Part shown: positions 18,801 to 29,387 of the stretch, in pieces
How positions within the stretch are numbered: position 1 is the stretch's first letter
How the letters are laid out: the number at the start of each line of letters is the position of its first letter
Assembly: GCA_905221605.1 (NCBI GenBank)
Contig: CAJNDS010002255.1
Coordinates: forward strand, 415,001-455,000
Direction of reading: 5' to 3'
DNA: 40,000 nt
Origin: Symbiodinium natans
Taxonomy: Eukaryota; Sar; Dinophyceae; Suessiales; Symbiodiniaceae
Translations under genes and position numbers: made by a program
The notes under the pieces: model-generated
Database searches by the model: none
The model's input: the letters and a program-made list of their open reading frames with translations, nothing else
What the model was told of the DNA's origin: nothing

Positions 18801-19224
18801 TTTAGGGATTTAGGGGGCTTTATTGGTGTAGGGGTTTCGGGTGGGGCTTGGGTCTTACAAAGTCGTTCGGCCGAGAATTCGGCTCCGAGCACATTTTTTC
18901 CGCCGCAAGCTCTGAACCCTGAACCATTCAACCCTTTAAACCCATCCCAACCCTGAACTCTTCGGTTAGTACAAGGGGCAACATCTCGACCCAAACTAAC
19001 CCCTAAACCCAAAGCCCTGAACTCCTAAACCCTAAACCCTGAAACCCTAAACCCTAAACCCTAAACCCTAAACCCTAAACTCCTGAAGAACCTTGGCTCA
19101 AGGCCGGCCAGCGAAGCTCCCGCACAGCGGCGCAGCGAGAAGGCCGGGGCACGCAGCGAGAAGGCCCCGGGCATCGCGGTGGACAGGGTTTAGGGTTTAG
19201 GGTTTAGGGTTTAGGGTTTAGGGT

Positions 19225-19269
<45 letters not shown>

Positions 19270-19783
19270 TTTTGGTGTCACCGGCCCATCGTATTTTTTG
19301 CTCCCGTGAGAAGGTTCGATTGCCTGTCACGACCTTGACAGGGTTTGGGTTTTTTTGGTTTAAGGTTTTAGGGTTTAGGGTTTAGGTTTTTTTTGGTGTT
19401 TCCATGGTTTCGGGTTCGTCAGGTTCGGGGTGTCGGGTTCAGAGTTGAAGGCTTGGGGTTTAAGGAGTTCAGAGTTTCCGTTTTTGGGTTTTGGGTTCGA
19501 AGCTGAGGGTATATGGTTCACCTGGCTGCGCACGGCTTCGTGTCGCGCCGTAGGATTGTGGGATTCCCGGGTCTCACGTCTGGAAAGCATTCCGAGCCCC
19601 AAACACCCAAGCACCCAAACCCTGTATTTTGCTGGGAGCGCAGCCAGAAAAAGGTAAAAACCTTTTAGGGGTTTGGGGTTTGGGGTTTCGGGTTTTGGGT
19701 TTAGGGTTTAGGGTTTCGGGTTTCAAGGCTGCTGTCAGGCCGATGTCGCCTATTCGCCCCCTCCCCCTCTCTTTCACTCAAGA
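15793..19783 (+). CDS. Gene 4: Ser/Pro/Arg-rich exon chain, unrecognised
   Basis: Gene-level span; no start or stop is assigned and it may belong to gene 3. Exons are at 15793-15839, 16337-16354, 16617-16698, 16846-16881, 17290-17345, about 17591-17634, 18628-18695, 19103-19187 and 19739-19783. Phases agree at 16881/17290, 17345/17591, 18695/19103 and 19187/19739. The content is mainly disordered and Ser/Pro-rich, with one hydrophobic exon (17290-17345). Introns contain telomeric arrays and two introner-like elements (17828-17937 and 18300-18375). Confidence 0.45.
16337..16354 (+). CDS. Gene 4 candidate microexon: ATVPAQ
   Basis: Bounded by CCAGAG|GCC and CAG|GCCAGA. CCCTAAA lies upstream and TTTAGGG downstream, as for other exons. 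Very short. Confidence 0.3.
16617..16698 (+). CDS. Gene 4 exon: DNRVADVTSPQRPKASPHL...
   Basis: 27 codons. The acceptor is CGCCCAG|GAC; the donor is GAAG|GTACCC, or GC after 16689 (GGC|GCTGAA), which would give phase 0 into the next exon. Clear G/C-biased third positions. Confidence 0.65.
16846..16881 (+). CDS. Gene 4 exon: AVAVTKMEPAEE
   Basis: The acceptor is TCCTGCAG|GCC. A GA donor (GAG|GAGCTT) keeps phase 0 to the exon at 17290. Confidence 0.55.
17290..17345 (+). CDS. Gene 4 exon: LWDSLGGCIVLLIEKLLG
   Basis: Good splice signals: TTTTCTTACAG|TTG and GCTG|GTGAGC. The hydrophobic CIVLLIEKLLG could be an amphipathic or short membrane helix. Flanked by repeat-poor intron sequence upstream and CCCCTAAA repeats downstream. 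Confidence 0.6.
17366..17555 (-). repeat. CCCCTAAA octamer array
   Basis: The array uses an eight-base unit with four C residues almost throughout, then returns to CCCTAAA at its 3' end. Confidence 0.95.
17591..17634 (+). CDS. Gene 4 exon: IRAWPFEEAEQSSG
   Basis: The acceptor is GCCTAG|C; the base C completes a Cys codon split from 17345. The end is not clear. Confidence 0.4.
17828..17937. mobile_element. Introner-like element, family F
   Basis: GGGGTAGTTCTCTATATTGGGGTCCC pairs with GGGACCCGAGTTAAGAGAACGACCC: a terminal inverted repeat of about 25 bp with few mismatches. Only one copy seen. Confidence 0.7.
18184..18254 (+). repeat. Two direct copies of a 35-bp unit
   Basis: TGAACTTTTAAGGGGTTTTG... 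is repeated with period 35 and one difference. Confidence 0.9.
18300..18375 (-). mobile_element. Introner-like element, family A (copy 4, reversed)
   Basis: It reads GGGGGTTTCCGAAATTAGGGG ... TTTTCGTGAACCC, the reverse complement of the family A ends. It is shorter than other copies. Confidence 0.75.
18376..18440. repeat. TATA/TATG microsatellite
   Basis: (TA)n and (TATG)n adjoining the family A element, similar to 5300-5456. Confidence 0.9.
18628..18695 (+). CDS. Gene 4 exon: AYSPNSPSPSPLCPPRIIHR...
   Basis: The acceptor is GCAGAG|GCC; the donor GA|GTTTAG is formed by the first telomeric repeat. SPxSPSPSP resembles phosphorylated tails. Confidence 0.6.
19103..19187 (+). CDS. Gene 4 exon: PASEAPAQRRSEKAGARSEK...
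   Basis: The acceptor is GGCTCAAG|G, the donor AGG|GTTTAG. The phase completes a Glu codon from 18695. RSEKA occurs twice. The 10 bases before the exon (TTGGCTCAAG) equal the 3' end of the dinoflagellate spliced leader. Confidence 0.6.
19188..19270 (+). repeat. TTTAGGG switching to TTGAGGG
   Basis: Five TTTAGGG units then about seven TTGAGGG units. The GT of the first GTTTAGGG is the predicted donor. Confidence 0.9.
19739..19783 (+). CDS. Gene 4 exon: ADVAYSPPPPLFHSR
   Basis: The acceptor is GCTGTCAG|GCC; a GC donor (AGA|GCTGCC). Phase 0. Shares the AYSP motif with 18628-18695. Confidence 0.45.
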
Positions 19784-19789
19784 GCTGCC

Positions 19790-20170
19790 CACCCTAAACC
19801 CTCAACCCTCAACCCGAATTCGTGAACCCTAGTATCCCAAAACCCACCCAAAATCCAAAGTAACCCTAAGCCCTAGTAGCCCTGAACCCTAGTATTCCTA
19901 ACCCCTAGTAACCCTAAACCCTAGTAACCCTGAACCTCGAACCCTCAACCCTAGTAGCCCTAAACGCTAGCCCTAAATCCGAGTAACCGTGAACCCTGAA
20001 CCCGCAACCCTAGTAGCCCTAAACCCTAAACCCTAGTAGCCCTAAACCCTGACCCTAAACCCTAAACCCTAAACCCTAAACCCTAAACCCTAAACCCCTA
20101 AACCCTAAACCCTAAACCCTAAACCCTAAACCCTAAACCCTAAACCCTCGAACCCGAAACCCTAAATCCT
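19790..20170 (-). repeat. CCCTAGTA-type array grading into CCCTAAA
   Basis: The first 250 bp are irregular (CCCTAGTAACCCTAAAC and CCCTAGTAGCCCTAAAC composite units), then a regular CCCTAAA array. Confidence 0.9.
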
Positions 20171-20184
20171 CGAACCCCCTGCAG

Positions 20185-20225
20185 GTGGGCGGCCGGCCTT
20201 CGCGCCACCAAAGCGAACCCTGGAG
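20185..20225 (+). CDS. Gene 5 exon: GRPAFAPPKRTLE
   Basis: The acceptor is CCTGCAG|GT. A GA donor (GAG|GACCCC) lies just before an in-frame TGA. All three frames are open for most of this stretch. Confidence 0.4.
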
Positions 20226-23082
20226 GACCCCTGATCTTTCACGTTTTGGTTTTCCCCACGCCCTAAGCCCTAAGCCCTAAGCCCTGAGGGCAAAACCCTG
20301 TTTGGGGTTTAGGGTTTAGGGTTTAGGGTTTAGGGTTTAGGGTTTAGGGGCCCTAAACCCTAAACACGAAACCCTACACTCTAAGCTCCCCAAGCCCCAA
20401 GCTTGCGGGACTTCTGCGGCAGCGGCTGTCCTGTACGGATTTGGGGCGCCTCGAGGTTGGCATTGGGCTGTGAGATGAAGGTTTGTGGTGGCTGCGTGTA
20501 CCGAGCCATAGAGGAACCGCTTAGTCATGTCAGGGGGGAGCCCAATAAGTTCTCCAAGCCTTACACCTTGAACCTTATAAGCCTTAAACCCTAAGCCCTA
20601 AGCCCTAAGCCCTAAACCCTAAACACTAAACCCTAAACCCTAAACCCTAAACGCCCGAAGCCCTCGATGTTCCAATTCCGCACCAGGCCCCCTGCTTCGG
20701 CGCCTTCCAAGGCACGCGGTGCGTTTCGCTTGCACTCAGGGCAAGAGCCGAGCCCCGATCACACTCCCAACGGGGTTTAGGGTTTAGGGTTTAGGGTGCC
20801 CCTAATACCCCTAACACCCCTAACACCCCTAACGCCCCTAACGCCCCTAACGCTCTAAACCCGGTCTAAGTGAAGGCTCATGATGTGTGGATGGTTTCGA
20901 GCTGCCAGTGAAGGTTTGGGCTTTCAGCTCGTCATTCGACACCCGTGAGGTAGGTCCTTGTTCCTGCAGCGCAGGTGCCGCCAGATGCGCGAGCCACCAG
21001 CGGGCTACTTAGAGTGAGTTGCCCTTTCAGTGCATGAGTGTCACTTAGCAAAAGCCCAGCTGCAGGGCTGGTTTCTGAGCGGCTTCCATTGGTGAAAGGG
21101 CTAGGGAACCCCCGGAACTGAAAACCACGGATGTGTTGCCTTTGTAGTCCTAGATCTCCAGAGTGAATCAGTCGAACTTGCTAGTTCTTTTTTCTCCCTC
21201 GGACGGTTTCTTCCAGCATAAAGACACATTCGAACACCTGCAGTCATAAAAGCCCACTACGCAGCCTTGGACACCAGCAAGCATGTGGGAGTGGATCTAA
21301 GTTGTGGCTCCTTGGTTGGGTTTAGGGTTTAGGGTTTAGGGTTTAGGGTTTAGGGCTTAGGGTTTAGGGTTTAGGGTTTAGGGAGTAAAAGGGGTCGCAG
21401 AGTTTGGAGCCACCACCTTGCCAGAAGATGTCCAGTTGTAGGGCTGAGGAAGCTTTGCTTTGAGCATCTGGCACCTAAACCCAAAGCCCTAGACCCCAAA
21501 ACCCTGAACCATAAACCCTAAATCTGAACCTTAATCCCTAAACCCTAAACCCTAAACCCTAAACCCCAAACCCTAAACCCTAAACCCTAAACCCTAAACC
21601 TTAAACCCCAAACCCCAAACCCCAAACCCCAAACCCCAAACCCTAAACCCTAAACCCTAAACCCTAAACCCTAAACCCTAAACCCTAAACCTTTCAGGTG
21701 CGAATGCCACGACGGCTGCCGCAGCACGCGTGGCCAAAATGTTGGCCGGCAAGCAGGTTCCACAGGGCTGGGGGGCAGACTTAATTTAGCCCTCCGCGCC
21801 CTGCAGAAACATAGCCCCTAGACATACCCTTAAACGAAGTGAAGGGGTATGGTGACATCCTCCCTTAGACTCCCTTAGAATCTCCTTGTATAATTTAAGG
21901 TTTAAGGGGTATGGGTTTGGGGTAGGGTGAATTGCTCTTAGATCTACAGTCTACGCCCTATCAAGCATGGTTCCGAAGCCTCGAAAGCCAGAACCACCAT
22001 AAGGCCGAAAGTCCACAGCCGAAGCTCTACTCCCCCATTAAGCCTCAGCTCTTATACTACGAGCCTTACCCCGAGACGGCCTTATCCCCCTAAACCCTAA
22101 GCCCAAAACCCAAAACCCTAATCCCTAAACCCTAAACCCTAAACCCTCAACCCCCTCCCCCCGTTTGAGCTCTGCAGCCCGCCTTGGCGTCGGCTTGGGC
22201 CGCGCCCGTCGCCTCGAAACCTGAGGCTTTGGCACTCCGGGGTTTAGGGTTTAGGGTTTAGGGTTTGGGGTTTAGGGTTTGGGGTTTAGGGCTTAGCGTG
22301 TGTTTTTATGGGTTTTGGGTTTAGGTTTGAGGGTTTAGGGTTTAGTTGAGAGGTTTGTTTCTGTTGGCTTGGGTTGGAGACTTTTTTTGCCTCCTTTTTG
22401 AGGGATGTTGCCGGCTTCGGGGGTTTTGGGTATTAAGGACCCCAAATCAAGGGCCCATGCTTTATAAAGCGGAGACCTACATTGGGCCCCGCGTCTTTTT
22501 AACATAAGGAAGCCTCTAAAGGTACAAATCCGGTGACGCAATAGGCATAGAAGGACCCGCACAATCAAGGGCCCGCTTTGGGAGACCCACTTGCAACCCC
22601 CGAGCCCTAAACACCCTCCACCCTCACCCTACACCCTGCGGCCTAATTACACCCTAAACCCCAAATCCTAAACCCTAAACCCTCCTAAACCCTCCGAAGC
22701 CCTCCCAAGCCCTCCTAAACCCGCCTGAGCCCTAAGCCCTCAGCCCCAAACCAGGTGGCGTCTGCTTGGGGCGAGCCTGTGGCAGCCAAGGTCCAACCCT
22801 TCATGGGCTTTTCTGTCGCGGGTTCAGAAGTGCACTTTTTAGGGTATGGGTTTAGGGTTTAGGGTTTAGGGTTTAGGGTTTTAGGGTTTTAGGGTTTAGG
22901 GTTTTAGGGTTTAGGGTTTCGGGGTTTAGGGTTTACGGTGTAGGGGTTAGGGTGCCCTGAATCTCAGGGCTTGGTATTCAACAAGTGACACGAATTTGGT
23001 GAGCTTCCCGAGTGAGGTCTGAGCCTGTTGCACCTTTCAGTTCCTAGAGGTCTCTGTGAAGAAGCTGAATCAAGCAGTGTAG
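20185..23082 (+). CDS. Gene 5: Ala/Pro/Ser-rich protein, C-terminal chain with stop
   Basis: Gene-level span; the start is not found and it may continue gene 4. Exons are at 20185-20225, 20423-20455, 20687-20774, candidates within 20902-21013, 21698-21756, 22178-22225, 22755-22790 and 23041-23082, where TAG ends the frame. The last four join in phase 0. Two exons encode variants of the same short repeat, xASAWxxPVAxK. No family recognised; the Ala-rich segment AAARVAKMLAGK may be helical. Confidence 0.5.
20423..20455 (+). CDS. Gene 5 exon: RLSCTDLGRLE
   Basis: The acceptor is TGCGGCAG|CGG and the donor is GAG|GTTGGC. Phase 0 to 0. Confidence 0.4.
20687..20774 (+). CDS. Gene 5 exon: PPASAPSKARGAFRLHSG...
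   Basis: 29 codons ending QEPSPDHTPNG. The acceptor is CGCACCAG|G, the donor GGG|GTTTAG lies in the telomeric array. Good codon bias. CCCTAAA lies upstream, TTTAGGG downstream. Confidence 0.6.
20902..21013 (+). CDS. Gene 5 region with competing exon models
   Basis: From TTCGAG|CTG a frame reads LPVKVWAFSSSFDTRE to a good donor (GTAGGT at 20950). A second segment, GCGCAG|GTG to AGA|GTGAGT (20975-21013), reads VPPDARATSGLLR. The 25 nt between them are too short for a normal intron, so only one, or a read-through, can be right. Confidence 0.4.
21014..21690. other. No confident exon; TTTAGGG and CCCTAAA arrays
   Basis: A possible exon begins at 21217 (HKDTFEHLQ), weakly supported. Telomeric arrays lie at 21318-21383 (TTTAGGG) and 21537-21693 (CCCTAAA with a CCCCAAA patch). 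Confidence 0.5.
21698..21756 (+). CDS. Gene 5 exon: ANATTAAAARVAKMLAGKQ
   Basis: The acceptor is CCTTTCAG|GT and the donor is CAG|GTTCCA. Strong G/C third-position bias. Ala-rich helix. Confidence 0.65.
21813..21918. mobile_element. Introner-like element, family E
   Basis: CATACCCTTAAAC at the left and GTTTAAGGGGTATG at the right are inverted; the interior contains CTCCCTTAGACTCCCTTAGA. One copy seen. Confidence 0.6.
22178..22225 (+). CDS. Gene 5 exon: PALASAWAAPVASKPE
   Basis: The acceptor is CTCTGCAG|CCC; a GC donor (GAG|GCTTTG). 16 codons, phase 0 to 0. Confidence 0.6.
22755..22790 (+). CDS. Gene 5 exon: VASAWGEPVAAK
   Basis: The acceptor is AAACCAG|GTG and the donor is AAG|GTCCAA. 12 codons, phase 0 to 0; a clear repeat of the previous exon's motif. 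Confidence 0.6.
23041..23082 (+). CDS. Gene 5 terminal exon: FLEVSVKKLNQAV, stop
   Basis: The acceptor is CACCTTTCAG|TTC with a pyrimidine tract; ends with TAG at 23080-23082. The following 150 nt hold no repeats and look like a 3' UTR. Confidence 0.55.
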   Translation, partial: FLEVSVKKLNQAV

Positions 23083-23233
23083 GAAAACCAACAAAAAGGG
23101 TGAAGCAAATCACAGGCTGCATCGCTTTGTGCAAACTCTGACTAACTTCGCGTTTGGAGCGGAATTCAGTGTTGTGAGTCTGTGAAAAAGCAGCTGTTTC
23201 CAGCCGAGCAGAAACCGCAAGATTTGATTGATA

Positions 23234-26949
<3,716 letters not shown>

Positions 26950-27035
26950 GAATCTCAGCAGCCTGAAGGAGTTCCCCCGAGGCTCCGGTACTTCCGGAGC
27001 TCCATAGATCTCCATAGCTCGGTCGGATCCTTGCC

Positions 27036-27350
27036 ATGGGGTGTAGTGGGAGCTGTAGCCATACCGCGGAGCCAGCCAGTGCTACCTCGGTGTTCTACGT
27101 GCCCAAGACCTTTCCAACGCCTCCCAAGGAGAACTTTGCGCCTGACCGCGCCACCCACCGTTTCTACGTCCGGCAGCTGAACAGCTACCTCATCAATGTT
27201 GCCAAGAGTCCACATGCCTTCCAGGTGCAGGTGGAGAGGCGTCGCCAGGCACGCTTTGGAGAGGCATGGGCTGAGGGCAACGTGCCGGATATGCCCACGC
27301 AACCTCGAGATCCTCGTGGCGAGGGCAAGTGGCTCTGGGTTGGCCCGTGA
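27036..27350 (+). CDS. Gene 7: intronless 104-residue protein, possible N-myristoylation
   Basis: ATG at 27036 in context TGCCATGGGG, TGA at 27350. Third positions are G/C-rich throughout and the frame is continuous, unlike every neighbouring gene. MGCSGSC matches the N-myristoylation pattern (Gly2, Ser6) with adjacent Cys residues that could be palmitoylated, so membrane anchoring is possible. The remainder is mixed: a Phe/Pro segment (FYVPKTFPTPPKENF), then RFYVRQLNSYL and an Arg-rich RRRQARFGEAW. I do not recognise a family. It stands in a stretch (26700-28470) free of telomeric repeats; the overlapping - strand frames are probably shadows. A retroposed gene copy is one explanation for the lack of introns. 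Confidence 0.65.
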   Translation: MGCSGSCSHTAEPASATSVFYVPKTFPTPPKENFAPDRATHRFYVRQLNSYLINVAKSPHAFQVQVERRRQARFGEAWAEGNVPDMPTQPRDPRGEGKWLWVGP

Positions 27351-27718
27351 CTGCCTGTGGTCCGGCATGCGGAATCACAGGGGTGGCGTGTCGCGCTCTT
27401 GTGAGCCCTGCTTGTTGCGCATCCTGTCTTGAGCCGCTCAGTATTGCATGATCGGCTGGGGCGAGTATGAATGTAGTTTGCGCAGCTGCAGGGCAGTGCC
27501 GTGCATGGCCGCAGCAACGTACTTATACGTGACCCTTTTTTTGCCCTCCGGGCAGACCGACCCTTCAAGCTCCGGAGCCACGCCTTTGCGGAGCACACCT
27601 TGATTTGCTTTCATTGTTGCCTTTCGCTGCCATCCCATGGCTAAGGCCGTCTGGGGCAGAAATGCTTTGTAACTAGTCCATGTCGAGGTCTGACGGGTTG
27701 AGCCTGTTCTGGCCCGCA

Positions 27719-28187
27719 TTTTCCAAGCACAAAAGTTACAGCTAAAGCCACGTAAAGCTCTTTAGGACCTAGTCTTTTGGCTTGTGCGGTTATCTGGCAG
27801 AGTCCGCTTGGTACCTGTTGGCAATTTGCTGTTGTCGTATCAGCCAAGTGAACTGTGCCATGTCCTTCCGCACCGAACTTTAGCTGGTATCTCCAGCGCT
27901 TTCCTTGCACCGTGGGAAAAAGTCTCGCGACCCGACCCATTTTCCATGTACAACAGTTACAGCTAAAGCCACGTAAAGCTCTGTAGGACCCGGTCTTTTT
28001 GTTTGTGCGGTTATCCGGCAGAGTTCGCTTGGCTGCTACCTGGACATTTGGACATCGACTTGACGTTGGCAATTCGCTGTTGTCGTATCAGCCAAGGGGA
28101 CTTTGACATCTCCTTCCGCACAGAACTTTAGATGGCATCTCCAGCGCTTTGCGTGCAGCGTCGGAAAATATCTCGCGACCCGACCCC
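27719..28187 (+). repeat. Tandem duplication of about 222-247 bp
   Basis: Copy 1 is 27719-27940 and copy 2 is 27941-28187. Both run from TTACAGCTAAAGCCACGTAAAG to TCTCGCGACCCGACCC. Copy 2 has an extra block of about 30 bp near 28034. The - strand frame through it (28072-27641) contains the repeat twice and is not convincing as a gene. Confidence 0.85.
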
Positions 28188-28189
28188 CT

Positions 28190-28520
28190 CCAGCCCTGAA
28201 CTCTCCTGTAAGACGGCAGCGATCCCTGAGGTCTTGCGGGTGGCGCCAAGCTGGAGTAGCTCCGATGCCCTCTAAAGCTCATAGCCTGAAGCCTGAACGA
28301 CAACTCCTATACGCTCTGTAAACTTGATTGTAAGTCCCAAAAACCCTCCACGCCATGTACACCCTGCAAACCCTATGAGACACCGATAGGCCCCACAGGT
28401 TTCAGAAAGACGTGGACCGTGTTGAAAAGATTGAAATGTTTGGGCTCAGAGCCATGCTCCAGAGCCCAAGTTTCTAGGGGGTTTAGGGTTTCGGGTTTAG
28501 GGTTTAGGGTGACCTGCTTG
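28190..28520. other. No supported gene
   Basis: Unique sequence without telomeric repeats until about 28480. No exon with acceptable splice signals was found. Confidence 0.5.
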
Positions 28521-28531
28521 AGTAAGCTCAG

Positions 28532-28748
28532 GGAGTGCAAGCTTCGCGCTCTGGGGTTTGAAGACATTGCAGGCCTGAGAGTGGTTTCAGGGCTCAGGGG
28601 CCCCAGTCAGGGGGAAGCTGTCGGCACGTTTTGCTGGGTCTTCGGGGGGCGAATTTCAGGGAAGTCCACAACTTTTCATGGTTCGGGGCTGAATCTTCCG
28701 AAGGAAGAGCTTGAAGCTGGAGGTTTAGCGGGCTTAGCGGGCATGTGA
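28532..28748 (+). CDS. Possible terminal exon, weak
   Basis: From GCTCAG|G a frame is open to TGA at 28748 (ECKLRALGFEDIAGLRVVSG...). Codon bias is moderate. It is preceded by TTTAGGG instead of CCCTAAA, unlike most exons. Confidence 0.3.
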
Positions 28749-28849
28749 TCGGGTCTATGATTTTTTTGCTATTTTTTGCGTGGGTGTCTGTAGGGTTTGT
28801 GTTTTTCAGGGCTCCGGTCAGGGCTTCAAAACCGAGCCCTTAAACCCCA

Positions 28850-28990
28850 AATTCTAAACCCTAAACCCTAAACCCTAAACCCTAAACCCTAAACCCTAAA
28901 CCCTAAACTCTAAACCCTAAACCCTAAACCCTAAACCCTAAACCCTAAACCCTAAACCCTAAACCCTAAACCCTAAACCCTAAACCTGAA
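28850..28990 (-). repeat. CCCTAAA array
   Basis: About 19 heptamers upstream of the exon at 29002. Confidence 0.95.
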
Positions 28991-29001
28991 CCCTAATGCA
29001 G

Positions 29002-29079
29002 GCAGAAGGCTGCAGAAGTCGCTGCGTGGGGGTGCTTAGGCAGAGACGGACTCGCAAGTCGTTCGTTCCCGATCGCAAG
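29002..29079 (+). CDS. Isolated exon: AEGCRSRCVGVLRQRRTRKS...
   Basis: 26 codons, phase 0 to 0. The acceptor is AATGCAG|GCA; a GC donor (AAG|GCACAG). Basic. Gene assignment unknown; it lies before the start codon of gene 8. Confidence 0.5.
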
Positions 29080-29316
29080 GCACAGGCTTTAGGGTTTAGG
29101 GGTTTAGGGTTTCGGGTTTAGGGTTCAGGGTTTAGGGTTGAGGGTTGAGGGTTTAGGGTGTAGGGCTTGAGGCTGAGAGGAGATAGGGTGTAGGGCCTTC
29201 GGTCTTCGGATTTAGGGTTCAGGCTTTTGGGTTTTGAGGTCTAGCGGTTAGGGGTGTGGTTGGTCCAGTTGAGTCAGAAGCTCTGGAGAGGGTGTGCTTG
29301 AAATCCCGCATCCCTC

Positions 29317-29387
29317 ATGGACCCAGAACGGGGAACAATTCAGAAGACTGACCATTCGCGGGACCTTCTTACAATGAAAAGGTTTTC
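29317..29387 (+). CDS. Gene 8 first exon: MDPERGTIQKTDHSRDLLTM...
   Basis: ATG at 29317 with an in-frame TGA 18 nt upstream. The donor is TTTTC|GTAAGC. 23 codons plus 2 nt. Confidence 0.6.

Noticed and set aside
27185-28072. - strand frames of 93-143 codons
   Set aside because: One overlaps gene 7 antisense, the others run through the tandem duplication; no splice or start context supports them and the + frame of gene 7 has far better codon bias.
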